The notes under the pieces are model-generated. The model worked only from the letters and a program-made list of their open reading frames with translations. It was not told the DNA's origin and searched no databases. 64,000 nucleotides of DNA from Saccharum officinarum (Eukaryota; Streptophyta; Magnoliopsida; Poales; Poaceae): assembly GCA_020631735.1 (NCBI GenBank), contig CM036160.1, forward strand, positions 115,240,680-115,304,679, in the 5' to 3' direction. This document shows, piece by piece, positions 47,469-60,251 of the stretch; within the stretch, counting starts at the first letter, position 1, and each line of letters starts with the position of its first letter. A program made the translations under genes and the position numbers.

Positions 47469-49543
47469 AGTCTTTGTAGGTCATGCGAGTGATCTATAAA
47501 ATTAAAACTAATTGAGGGTTGACGGATAACCCATCTCCCAAACTACATTTTAGGGCTTTGTCGGCTTTATTATAGTGTTAGAGGCAGAACCAAAGCCAGA
47601 GCGAGAGTTAGAACGAGACCCTCCAAACAGGTGGTGAGGGTTTCACCGCCTTCTACTAGTGGTCCGCAATTGGTCATGCCAAACAGCGAAACAGGTCCAT
47701 TTTAGTGGGGGAACGAGAGCACCTGGCCTGCACTCACCTGGCTAGAGCCTTGCCCAGCAAAGCAAAGATAACCTTGTCCATGCGGGCGAGCCGATTTGGC
47801 TCTCCTGCACTGGCAAGGAAATCCTTGCTGGGGTGAGCTAGGTCGCCAGGAAAAGCAAGAGTCTGTGAACCTGCCAAGTATGACAAGCTACGTACTCATC
47901 TTTGTGCAACTTCCAAGCACACCCTCAGCTTCCAATCTCTGCCCTGCACCTGCAGTGCACGCAGAGAGCCAATCTGATCTGATCTGATCTGATCTGATCT
48001 GATCTGATCAATGCACGCAGCATCATCGCCTTGTGCAGCGTGCACCTGCCGCCTGCCTTCCAAAGTTGAAAGCTGCGAGGATCGGATCGGAGCTTGACAC
48101 TGGAGTGGTGCCGGTAAGGCGGTGACTTAATTTGTCCTTGACGAGTGTGACGACAAGCTGAGCACGGCAGCCGCTCGTTTTCTAACCTCGGGGTCGGGGA
48201 CGAAGAAAGCAGCGGCAGCTAGCTTCAGTACCAACGCACTGCACCGACCGCCGGCCGTCTTCTCCCCATGGCTGGCCGCTGGCGTGACGCAGGACAGGGT
48301 CAAAAAGTTAAAGGTCGGCGAGACAGCAGCAGACATACCAAAGGAAGGTACCATGCATGTCGCTTTACGACCCTCCTCTATACATTCCGTGGCTTCCAAA
48401 CATCTTCTTCTTCTTCTGGTCCCTCTCATATATATAGCCTCGTTTCACCATTATAAATCTGGCTTTGGATTAGATCGAAAAGCAGCTCTGTTAATGAAGT
48501 TAATTCTGTTTTTCTGAATCATATGGCAAAACAACTTCTTCTGGTCGACAAAACGCATGAATAACCAAAATACCCTTCTTCCTTTTTCTTTTGTACGAGT
48601 ACAGTCATAATGTTTACACTAACATTTCATTTGAGAGATACTACTATGATCTCCCGACAGCTTCCATTTATCTGGGGACTGGGTTTCTCTGGACCACACC
48701 ATTTCCGGTTCCCTTGCTGCTTTTTTTTTTATTATCATTATTTTTTGTGACTTCCCTTGCTGCTGTTCTGTTCATCCCTCTCGGCTGGCCTTTTGGGGGG
48801 GCCACCGTCAGGCACCAGCCGTGAGTCCCGGCGCTGCTGACAAATGCCAACATGACAGCGGCCGTGAGGAGTCAGCAACTTTCTGATTTCACATTATTTT
48901 TCTGTTTTATTTATTGCAAACCAAATATAATGACAGAAACGACCCTGACAAAAAAAAATAGACCGACAGATAATAAATATTGTTGCTGCAACAAACGCGT
49001 GTACACGATACGGTAGAAAACGTGCACACAACACACACAATCATTGCAGATTCTTCCAGGTATATATATACAACATGCAAATGCAATATCCTGTCCATAA
49101 TAAAGAAATACCCAGGTCCCTTTTCTCTTCACGTTGTCAGCATTTTTTCTTAACATGCTGGCTCATCGGACGCCACTTTATCATGCTCCGCCATCAACCT
49201 ACCAGTTGCTTTATCAATTTCCCGTTTAAATTTCTCGTTGACAGGATCGCCGGCGACCAATCGGCAGCGCTCCCGCGCCCAACGGACGCTTCGGTGTTGA
49301 TAGTTGCCGGCCACAACTCATCAACAACGTAGAGACACACGCACAGAAATGAGGGACACAACTGTCTCATCTTTTCAGCTCCTGCTCTAATTTTATATAA
49401 TTATTGCCTTGATCTGGTTCTGCCTGTTTGTTAGGATATGCAGGGGCTGTCATGCTGAAGCATCTTGGCAAGATCAGGAAGTATTAAAAAATACATATAA
49501 AGTCAGAGACCGATGCTGGCCACAGCCCACAGGCATGCATTTT

Positions 49544-49583
<40 letters not shown>

Positions 49584-50808
49584 ATGAACAATGGATTTTG
49601 CCGTGCACCTTTGCAGTTGGCCAGTTGCAGCGTTGTTTTCACCTGCAATGCAAAGATGGGCAACAGCTTGAGAACTTGGATCCACGTCATTTGCAAAGTT
49701 TCTTCTCCAAGTGTTCCATGCCTAGCACTGGCCAATCATGGCTTCGGGTCGGGAGGAGAGCACAATATGGCATCCAGGTTCTTGTGCATGACTCTGACTG
49801 AAAGGTGCAGCCTGACGGACTGACACGCATATCCAATATCCATCCATCCACACCTGAGACCTGCCAATGCGATCCTCTCCTGTGGCATCAGGATTCAGGC
49901 ATCGCCATTCAGCATCAGCAGGCACGAGCAGTGGACAGTGATCGCTGGTGGCTTGCATTCGGATTAGTGGATTACCAATCTGCAATACATTGCAAAGTTC
50001 CCCATTTTGCCAAGTTGTAGGGCGATAAATGGATAATACGTGCAGGCTCAACACCTACCTGGTCGTCCTTTTCATTGCAGGGAAGGAAGTAAGTTACACA
50101 AAATGCGAGACATGGTTCCATCTGTGTCCTGGCTCAATGCACACAGGCCATCATCACAGGGTGACTCTAAAGCACACCAAATGCTGATGCCTCGGCAGCC
50201 ACTGAGTCCATCCATGGCCCCCATCCCAGTGTTGCATCATTGGAAGTTAGCAAATATCCAAAGCATGATCATTCATTTCCAGAAAAAAAAGAACAAAACT
50301 GAGCTATCATTTCTAGGTCACCAAAAGCTCTGTACATTACAGCGATCTCATCTCCCATGGGTTCCCTATCGATAAGTTAAGAGGTTGCAATCAAGAAGAC
50401 AGTAGCAAAAGAATTGTGCCTCGAAGGTACAAGCTAACCTCGGGTAAAAAAAAAATTACATCTCCGGACTTGCTTGCGCGCTTGTGTTACAATCTTTCTA
50501 TCTGTGAGCTTAATCTATAAGTTAAACATCTCCTACCCTACAAAGTATTAGTGATGAGCTATATATATGTATGTATATGGCTGAATATATATAACATAGC
50601 GCCAGGCAGACGATTTCTGGAAGACAATGATAACGGCCGGCTTTGAGCAACTCCACCACCAGATGGCTTCCACTGACGCTCCAGTCATCCTTTCAGGTGG
50701 GTATAACCCGCTGCATCGTGCCCGGCTTCAGCTTTGCTTTGACATTTGAAAATTCACCAACACATGGAGGCTGCAGCATCTCAAAAGTTTCGACGTGTTT
50801 GCAGCTGT
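47469..50808. other. Intergenic and 3' untranslated region of the kinase gene
   Basis: A (TCTGA)n tract lies at 47,973-48,009 and a 36-base poly(A) at 49,546-49,581. The last few hundred bases before 50,809 are probably the kinase 3' UTR. Short frames here (for example 48,127-48,429 minus) have no recognisable pattern. Confidence 0.5.
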
Positions 50809-53800
50809 CTATCCATCTTCTTGAAACGCTTTGTATATGAAATCTCTAAACCGTCTGGAATACTGCCTTGGGTCCACTGCTGATATAGAAGTTGGGTCAT
50901 AATGGAAAGACTTATAAGCATGCTCAAGCTTCTTGCTGATATCATAATCTTGAAGTATGTCTATGATTCCAAAATACAATATAACGTCGTAGTACTCTCC
51001 AGTTGGCTCTCCGATCAGCTGCAGTTCACAATCGCTCTTACGAGCAGTGAGTTCAGCTCTTGAAGGCATGTTGGCCCCAAGTTTGATTTTAGGAAACCTG
51101 TTAATTCACAGTATTCAGAAGAAAATAAGTACAAAGTGAAATAGCATGGATCAGGAGAGACGTTCCATGTCATAGTAAATTATTACTACTTGTCCTGTGC
51201 GCATCTGTATCCATACCCAATTTTCAGATACGATATACCTAATTTTTAAGTGTGTGGAAAATTTGGATTATATATACAAAAATTTATCTATTTACTAATG
51301 TCATTTAGCTTGTAGACATAGAACAAATCAAATCAAGAACAGCTGAGATTGCATTAACAGAAAGGAACTGATAGGGGCATAGGGTCTTAGGCTCTTAGCA
51401 TAGATGTAGATGCCTTGTTCTGGCTAGAAGTCATGGTGGGCATGAACTATGTGGACACTCAAAATTTTGAATGGGTCACAAAGGAATGATTGCATGCTTA
51501 CATCTTCAATTATTCTGTCTCATTTCTCAAGACCATGAAAAAAATTATTTCATAAGGTATGTTTGCAAAAAAAAAAGGTGCTAAGGGAGTTGAAAACTGT
51601 TGCTTAAACAAAAGGTTTAAATATCCTTAAACAGTACTGGCATAGAATATTTGAAGATTGCTGGTACTACTACCAAATATGACATAAGGATCGTGACTTC
51701 TAGATGTCACAGAATCATAACTATTCTGATTGCAGGTCGCATTCCATTACCTCATAAGTATGAAAAAAGAACAGATAAACGTAATTGAATGTCTAGTTAC
51801 CTGTTTGGGTCAGCAAGAAACCGATCTGTATTTCCTCTTGAAAGACGAGGTGTTGGTCCGTTGTTGATGATTTCGTAGTCAAAGCGACCTTCAACCAAAC
51901 AATTTGCCTTGTAAGATAAAAAATCTACCATGCTAAAAAATGGCTAAGGCGTTTTTTTATATATAACAAAACTGGTAAAGTGTTCAGGGTTTTCCATCCA
52001 ACCTTCAGTCAGAAGCTTCTCTCTGTTATCAATGAAATGTACGCCAACAAGAAGACTGTAATCCATAATTTTCTCCTGCTCAAGGAACTCACAATCCCTG
52101 TCCACTTGCCTGCTTAAACATTTGTAACATCTTTATTGACATGATGGACAAATAAATGTCATGATTTCTAAAAGCACTAATAAGACACCATATGTAGAAC
52201 ACAAGACAGAGAATGAGCACCTTTGGAACTCATGAAACCATTGCTTCTTCAATCTAAAGATGAAGTTCAGGTCGAGATCCTTCAGAGTTGTATACTGATC
52301 GATCTCTGTCTGTGGCTTATCAGTTGTTCGGCCAAGAGATGAACCTTTGAGATCAAAACGCCTATGAATTGGATATTCCGAGCAGAATAGATTTCCCATT
52401 ATGACAAAACGAACCTGGTTTTGGAACAGCAGGCAGCAGCAGAAGAAAAATCAGTGCATAAGTTATGATTGTTAGCAAACAATGTCTATGTTAATGTTAT
52501 GGATGGAGAAGAACTATACTGCTGCAATCATCTCTAACCTTCTTCTGATTTGCTCCAGCTAACTTGACACAATGTAGACCAAAAAATTTGGTTACTAGAG
52601 TATTCTCAAATGCCCGGACATGATTGTAAAAGGCTGGGAGCATCTTCAGAAGCATCTGCAGTGTAAAATGGGTTTTTTATTCAAGATATAAAACATATAG
52701 CCTTTACCATGAAACAACATATAGACAAAAGGAACTACAAAGGACAAACCTTCACTTCAGATTTCTTCATCGTCTTTATCATGTACCGATCATCGTTTGT
52801 TAGGTAGAAAAAGCTTCCACTCTTACCAGGAGATGAAAGCTCCCTGAGAGCCTCATTTCCACATAGCGATAACATATAGTCAGCAGCATCCACCTTGAAC
52901 AGCTTGCGCAGCGTCCTGCGGTCCAGTTCAGAACAGATGGTCTGTTGATAAGCATGATTGAAAAGGAACATGTTGTCTCATGATCATATATCTTTATCAA
53001 GGGAGTGATGACGAACCGGAAGACCTGTGGGCAGTAATCCTTCCATCTGAAGTCACAAGAATTGTGGGGAGGGGTGTATTTTGAGCCTTCAGGAGGAAAC
53101 TTTGTCCATACTTTTTCCTTTGGGTCGAAAGCAGACGATTTCAGATCAAGCACAATTGGGTCTTGCTTCCCCACTGCATGCCTGTCCAGATATGAATGTT
53201 GACGCAAGAGAATTCAGTCAGGTATGGAGAAAACATGAAACAGAATTGACAAATAATCACACACCGTAATGTCTTATTGGTGGAAAATTTCACACGGAAG
53301 GGTTTATTAACTCATTATAAGAAACAGAAACGAGATCAGCCACCTAGAAATCCACTTCTGAACCGCTACGCGGGCTGAAGCAGAAAACTCTTTTGATGAT
53401 TCAAATGATTCCCAAATTAGACCTTCTCAATCAGCAGAGTCATCAATAAGATTCAATTCAAAACCCTCTGTCATTACGTGATGCCAAAATAACAGGCTCA
53501 AATCTCACAATTGCTCGACCAAAAAATTTCTAGGCCCAAATTGGCTGTCAACACAGCCATTGAAGGCAAACGAACTCCACGCACCTGATCCCGAGCTGCA
53601 AGTTTAGCATAAGCTCGTAGTGTTTGTGCCCCTTGGCGATGGTCTCCCCTTGCTGCTTCGCCTCCCGCGGAGGCACCCACTGTGTGACGTGCGGCGCCGG
53701 CGACGGTGGCGGCAGGCCCCGGTCGTCACCGCCGTCGTCCGTCCTCACGCTCCTCCGCGCGGTCACCGCCTCGTCCCCCAAGGCGGGCCTGTCCACAATG

Positions 53801-54795
53801 TCGCACGTGATGTCGCCGTCGGACTCCCAAATGCAAATCTTGTCGTACTTCCTGTCGCCGCCGGAGCTGTTGCTCAACCCGGACACTGAGCTCGCCCGCC
53901 CGTTGGCCGCCCTGATCCCAGACGATGCGCGCGACTTGCGCGGCGACGCGGAGTCGGGGCTAGCGCCCATGAAGCCCGGCAGGTCCCTGGCGAACACGTC
54001 GCGGGGATCGCGCGCCGTCGGGGAAGACGCCGCCGGGGACGGGTAGTAGACTCCCTTCTGCTGGACAATGCCGGTGGGGGCGTCGCGCGTCCAGTAGCCG
54101 ACGTAGACGCTGCCGTCGGCCCAGCGGAAGGTTCCCTGGCCGCGCGGGCAGCCGTCCTCCCACCCGCCGTCGTAGCGGTTGCCGTTGGACCAGACGAGCG
54201 CGCCGCGGCCGTGGATGAGCCCCGCGCGCCACTGCCCCGTGTACTCGGTGCCGTTGCGCCAGGTGTAGCGGCCGGTGCCGTCCTGCAGCCCCGCGCGCCA
54301 CTCGCCGTCGTACTGGTCGCCGTTGGCGTAGCTCTTCTTGCCATTGCCGTGCTTGAGGTTCATGGACCAGGACCCCCGGTAGGTGTCCCCGGCGGCGCCG
54401 GTGTAGGTGCCGGAGCCGTCCATGAACCCGCCCTTGAACTCGCCCTCGTAGGTGGCGCCCGACGGCCAGGAGAACTTGCCCCGCCCCGTGGCCTTGCCGT
54501 GCCGCCACTCCCCCTCGTACATGCACCCGTCGGTCCACAGGTACTTGCCGGCCCCGTGCGGCGCGCCGCCGCGCCACTGGCCCGTGTAGAAGTCGCCATT
54601 GGGGAGGCCGCGCTCCACGTAGCCGTGCACGTGCTCGCCGTCGTCGCCGCCGGCCGACGAGGAGGAGGATGCCGTGTCGGAGTCGTCCGCGGCCAACATC
54701 GGGGACACCCGGCGCCTGCCCACGGGCTGCGGATGCTGCACCTTGCGCACCGTCGCCTCCCAGTCCCACGCCCTGGCACGGGTGTGCTCGTGCAT
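50809..54795 (-). CDS. PIP5K: Phosphatidylinositol-4-phosphate 5-kinase with MORN repeats
   Basis: Makes PtdIns(4,5)P2 from PtdIns4P at the plasma membrane. Eight exons join in frame to 778 codons: 54,795-53,585, 53,181-53,017, 52,915-52,750, 52,655-52,539, 52,414-52,221, 52,109-52,003, 51,888-51,801 and 51,097-50,809; all introns are GT..AG. Residues 70-236 hold eight MORN repeats (YTGQW, YEGEW, YEGEF, YRGSW, YDGEW, YTGQW, YDGGW, YVGYW), then a Ser-rich linker and the kinase domain from about 400. Kinase marks include [12 protein letters not shown] with MIKTMKKSE (nucleotide loop and Lys), [24 protein letters not shown] and the substrate loop near [14 protein letters not shown]. The frame is open upstream to 55,071; I chose the ATG at 54,795 because [18 protein letters not shown] looks like family N-termini. 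Confidence 0.92.
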
Positions 54796-55105
54796 TGGAC
54801 GGCCCCGCCTGTCCCGGCGGCCACGCCTTTCTTCTGCGCCTTCCTGTTCGCCGCCGGCGCCGCCGCTCGAGGTCCTCGCCCGGTACCTTGGCTCAGCGCG
54901 CGTCGCTGTGCTTGGCCGCGGATCTAGCACCGCCGGAGGCCGCGCGCGCGCTGCCTCCACGGCGGCATTGGGGAAAAAGGGATGTAATTGTGAGGAATGA
55001 GCGGATACACGCAAGCGGGCGAGCAGGTAGGAAAGCAAGCAAGGAAAGATATGTGTTTTGGGGACGGGCAAGAGCAGGAGGTGGGGGAACAGAGCAGGGG
55101 TGAAA

Positions 55106-55380
55106 GGCTCGTTTAGTTCCCTAAATTCACTCTCAAATTTTACTATGCAAAAAGAAGATTCTCCATCACATCAAAATATCGGCACATACATGGAGTACTA
55201 AATGTAGATGAAATTAAAAACTAATTGTACAGTTTTTGTTGTACTTTGTGAGACGAATATTTTGAGCCCAATTAATCAATGTTTGGACAATTATTACCAA
55301 ATAAAAACAAAGTTGCTACAGTACCGAACAGTAAAAAATACCAACTTTGGCCATCCAAAATTTGGTAACTAAACAAGGCC
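55106..55380. mobile_element. MITE in the kinase 5' flank
   Basis: GGCTCGTTTAGTTCC at the left pairs with AACTAAACAAGGCC at the right. This end type is frequent in sorghum and sugarcane MITEs. It lies about 310 bases upstream of the chosen kinase ATG and so may affect its promoter. Confidence 0.75.
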
Positions 55381-56270
55381 GAAGAATGGAGGTGGTGAAG
55401 GGTGGTGGGGGAAGAGGAAGGAGGAAGGCCTGCTAGATAGTACTTTGACACTTTGTTTCTTTTTATTCTCCTCATTTACAAGTACTCCCTTATCCTAGAG
55501 ATAAAATCTTATTTTTCCACCAAGATATAGTTTTTTTTTACAAAAGAATAATTATATTATATTATATGATAGCGGGGTACATCAACACGTTACAAGCACT
55601 CTGATTACAAAATAGTACTCACGCTGTGAATAGCAATACTCAAAACCTAACCTACTAGATACTTTGCAGTATGGATGACCGCACAGGCAAACACTCGGCA
55701 AATGGCCTGAGAACAAATGTCCAACGAACGACGGCCAACATTCCTGTAGGCGGAATTGAGGAACTCCTTTCTGGTGTCTTCCTTCTTTCTGCCACCGAAG
55801 AGTGAGGAAGGCTGATCTAAAAATTATTCTCCCTAGTCCTTCATCGTAGCCAGATCTAACCACAACAAAACGGAGAAGAGACTAGAGAAAATTATTCCAT
55901 GGCAGCGACATCATCTCCGCCTTGATGCCGCCGTCTGGAAACAAAAGTCTCCATGTCGTCATGTCGATGAAGATGCCGACGCCGACGTTGTTGCCCTCAT
56001 CTTCAACGGAGCCGCCATGGAGAAAACGATTCCACCCTTCCCCTTCACCATCGCCGGAGAGGAGAAGAAAGAGGAGACAAAACTCCAACCAAGAAATTTG
56101 GCATGGAGAGACTAACCCTAATGACTCGATCTATTATGGTAAACTTATTAAAAACAATGGATCCCCACTCCCTTCAGCCCCCCGGCGAGATGCCGGAGGA
56201 GAAGGGAAGGGGACTAGCGGTGGTGGACGGCGGGAGCGGGAGCGGCGACGGCGACGGCACTTAGGGCAGG
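55381..56270. other. Intergenic, probably repeat-derived
   Basis: An AT-rich start is followed from about 55,900 by GC-rich sequence with short frames on both strands (Gly/Arg- or Ser/Pro-rich). The right end meets an LTR at 56,271. No gene is identified. Confidence 0.4.
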
Positions 56271-59200
56271 TGTCACAGAACCTCCTAATTATGATGGCCC
56301 ACAAGCACACGTCATTGTCATAATGACCTCTGACGGTCGTACTTATGTTCACCATAACTTAAAAGGCCTGCTTTCCTCCGAACAGGATCCAATCACAGGA
56401 GTATTGCAATATTACAACAATTTATTCAAAATATTCAACAGAGTAAAGTAGCGGAAGTCTTACAATAACTTAGGTTACAAACCAGTTTTCAAACTTAAAA
56501 CCTTAGGTAACATTATTACAAACCAGTAGTAGAGAAGTATCGGTAGTAACTTTATTACAACACACAAGCGAGATGCCTTGCCCAAAGGCCACACAATCTA
56601 CTCGTCGTCACTGTCTTCAACCACGACGGTCATGCAACAAGGCTCGAAGCAGACTTGTTCATGAACCGCACCTGCAACAAGGGGTTAACAAACCCTGAGT
56701 ACGAGAGTACTCAACAAGACTTACCCGACTAAGACAAAGACTCCAAGGGCATGCTAGCTTTAGGGAATCAAGGTACGGGTAATCAAGAATCAAATTTTCT
56801 TTTTGCAGAAAAGCTTACTAAGGTAAGTCCTTATCTTCAATATTTTACTTTTACCATTGATGGTTCATTAACCAATTCTAGGTGATCCTAATCTAGATCA
56901 AAGTAATTATCATCAAAACCTTTCTCATTCTTTCTTTCAATTCCAGTTCTTAACTACGATGTTGGTGCAAGGCCAAGACTCCTTTCTCGTGGAGTAACGA
57001 CGATTCGAACCGCTTCATTTACCCAGCTGGGGATTCCTAACCACACGACATATGTAGAACTGAATCTTGCATATATCAACTCTTACTCGGGTTTTAACAA
57101 AACCAGAACGTGTCCATCGCCACCCGAGAGCACAGTACTCCTCGAACCCGGCCCGATTCTAGCCCCGAGGGTACACGTTACTCTCGCCATCTCTCCACTC
57201 CCAGTGCGAGGTTAGACGTTCTCGTAATGGACTAACCAAAGTAAGGCTTACCCGTCATGGGCACATGGCTAGTACTAATAAAAACTCCATGACGCGAGGG
57301 CCAACAACGTACGGTCCTTAACTGATAAGGCGGAAACAATACAGTGGGACTCCTTTCCCAATGCATGTTAGCAGTGGCCAAACCACCCGCCCGATCTTAC
57401 AAGTTCATTCACATATTTCAATATTCATTCGATATGCCGTCATGGCTATGTAAACATTCATTTAAAAGCTTAACTTCTAAGCATAGCGAAGCATACTACG
57501 CATTTTCTGTAAATCAGGTATCAAGGTTGATATCACAATAATCAAGGATGATAATGCAGCAATTAGGTTATCACTCAACTCCTAATTACTTAATGCAGTC
57601 AACCATAATATAAATAATAAAACATTTGTAAAACTCAAGGTAGGGTTTAAATGCACCGGGGCTTGCCTTGCTCAAACACGACGACCGACTCAGACTCGAG
57701 GACTTCACCCCCTGGTCCGGAACCCACTGACGATCGCTCTTCTCCGGAAGCTTGATCGACGACTTCGGCTTCCTCGAAAGCGGAGACTACACGAATACAT
57801 AACATGCTTTAACATGATGCTCGATGATAAACATGATGCTTGATGATAACATGCTACGAGTTACTACTGGAGTACAACTTACTTCTACGGTACAGTCGCA
57901 AACAGAAAACCTACTAACTAGAAGCGACGATTCCAGCGATACCAGCTTTTAACCTAACAAGTTACTAACGAGCTCAATCATGAAATTAAGGTGCCAAAGA
58001 TCACCAAAGGGTAGTGACCTAAGGACTTCACTCAATCAAAAGGCACCCAACACTTAAAGTTCTCAAATTAACATTTATTTTCTATTTAACTAATTAGGGC
58101 ATAATTAGGAGTTGATCAAATTTTACCTAATCAAGCTCAAACTTTTTCTATGGGTTAAGAATGAATTACAACAGTGTTCTAATAAATTTCATAATTTTTG
58201 GATAAATAAATTAATTATTAAAATTACTGGAAGTTGCATTTAATCTTTAATGAAACTAATTAATTCTACTGCTCAAAGTATTCAAATTCATGATTTAACA
58301 TTTTTCCTAGATAGTTTATACATTGAAAAGCTTACACAAAAATTTTCATGAATTTTGGAACTCTACACAATTTTTAATGAAATAAACAAATAATAACACT
58401 ATTCATTTATTTGAAAAAGAAAAACAAAAACGAAATCGGGCTGACTTTTCTTTTTCCCCGCGGTCCGGCCCAACCAGACGGCCCGCTCACGCGCGCCCGC
58501 ACGCGCGCTCGCACTCGCCCGAGCGGCCCAGCACCGCGGCCCAGCCCGCGCGCGCTCACTCTCCCGTTCTCTCTCACTGACAGGCCGACCCCACCTGTCA
58601 TCACCTACCTCCGCTCTCTCGTTCTCTCCGCGCGCTCACTCACCTTCGCGCGGTGGCCGGCCGGTGATCACACCGCTAACGACTCAACCACCATGACCAA
58701 AACGATCTACACCACCCTACGACTCCACTACGCCCTTCTACAGCTAAGCTCGAGCTCCGGCGACCCCTTACCGACGACGATGGCGGACCACGGTCGACGG
58801 TGAGCCGCGAAAACGCGTCCCCAACGGAGTAGCGGCTAAATTAACGCGAGGAAAACATTCAGGGGCTCACAGCGGTTATGGTGGTGCTCTTGGTGACGAC
58901 GGCGACGAGCTGGAGTGGCCTGGCCACGTGGGGGCGGTGGTGGCGGTGCTCCGACCGGAGTTGGGTACGGGAAGTGGTGGTGCGGTGGTTCGGGCGAGAA
59001 AACAGCTAAACCCGTTGGACCATGAGGTGCGCGAGGGCGAGGCGAACTTGCTGGTGCGATTTGCGTGGCTAGAGGTGGCTCGACGGCGGCAGCGACGAGC
59101 GGCGGAGCTGCGGCGGCGGTGGTGGCGAAAACGGTGAACGCCACTGTGAACCTCGGTATATATAGAAGGAAATCGCGTCTACAGAGCAGCACTGCAGTGC

Positions 59201-60251
59201 TATCGCGCTGGCGATCCTAGCGCGCGCGAGAAGCTCCTGGACGTCGCCCGGCGGCTCGCCGGCGCCCATGCGCACCTCATGGTAGCTGTTCCCCCCAACT
59301 TTGAATTTTCAAACTGTTTTCTCAAATTACTCTCAAAATCATGTAACAACTTGAAAAACTTCCAATCTATGAAATCTTCAGAATTTCAAGCTCTACAAGT
59401 TTTGTATTGAACACTTTTTCAAATTCTCACTGGATTTTGAAATTTGAATTTAAACTCAAAAGGGGACACATTTTTCAGATTTGGTAATTTAGAAATTACT
59501 TTTGATTTTTTATTGAAACTTCAAAATCTCCCAACATCAAAGTTGTATATCTTGACCAGACCTACAACTTTGCTGTTCAAAACTTTTTAAAATTCAGCCT
59601 CCATTTTGAAATCTTAGTTTGGGGACAAAAATGAATTAAATCTGAAATTTGCTTATTTTCAAAATTGCTCCACATTTTACACTAAAACTTTGAAAACTCA
59701 AAACACCAAAGTTGTAGCCCTTGAAAAGTTCTACAAACTTGGTTTTGAACTTTTTTCCAAATTTTGCTTAGATTTTGAATTATTTCAAAAGGGGTAAAAC
59801 AGGGTTTTGAAATTTAGGGTTTTCGGAGGAATTTTAAATTGGAATTTGTTGCTACTTTGATTGGTGATTACTTAGTGATCAAAACCTCACCCAAGGGCAT
59901 CATTTGGACCAACATGACATGGTTGACCAAATGCCACTCTTGGTTGACCAATTAGCTTTTTAAAAAAAATCTTTTACATTTCTCCCCAAATTTGAATTTA
60001 AATTTGAATCGGAAAACTCGTGACAAGTTTTGGGACTCCAATTCAAACTCAAATTTGGAGCTTCATTTTAAATGTTGTACTTGAGCTCATACCCTACACT
60101 TGACACTAGTGTGCAACACAGTCGCACACCTCAAATTACGCAGGGCATGGACTAAGTATTTGCGGTGGCATTCGAAATTAGGGTTTTCGGGTTCGGAGCA
60201 CACCACTGAGAAACACATTCAACCTAAATAAGTAAACTCGTTTTAGTTGAT
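56271..60251 (-). repeat. LTR family 2, reverse, interrupted at 60,252
   Basis: Begins TGTCACAGAACCTCC and aligns with 14,091-18,389 up to GTAAACTCGTTTTAGTTGA. The last 100 or so bases of the alignment are missing because a family 1 LTR has inserted. The rest should lie right of the window. A GC-rich block is at about 58,430-59,280. Confidence 0.75.
57646..57786 (-). other. LTR-embedded acidic reading frame, family 2, second copy (open)
   Basis: Minus strand, after a TAG at 57,787-57,789: FEEAEVVDQAS, then GPGGEVLESES, ending VFEQGKPRCI and TAA. It is open throughout and keeps the acidic character and ending of the copy at 15,474. Confidence 0.4.

Noticed and set aside
48127..48429. A 100-codon minus-strand frame left of the kinase gene
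   Set aside because: No domain, no splice context and low-complexity composition; it is probably intergenic.
49546..49581. Poly(A) of 36 bases as the tail of a retroposed gene or LINE
   Set aside because: No LINE, SINE or exon-like sequence precedes it on either strand and no flanking duplication was found.
53960..54927. Frames of 238 and 269 codons overlapping kinase exon 1
   Set aside because: They are out-of-frame readings of the GC-rich MORN region. Only the MORN frame is patterned and splices onward.
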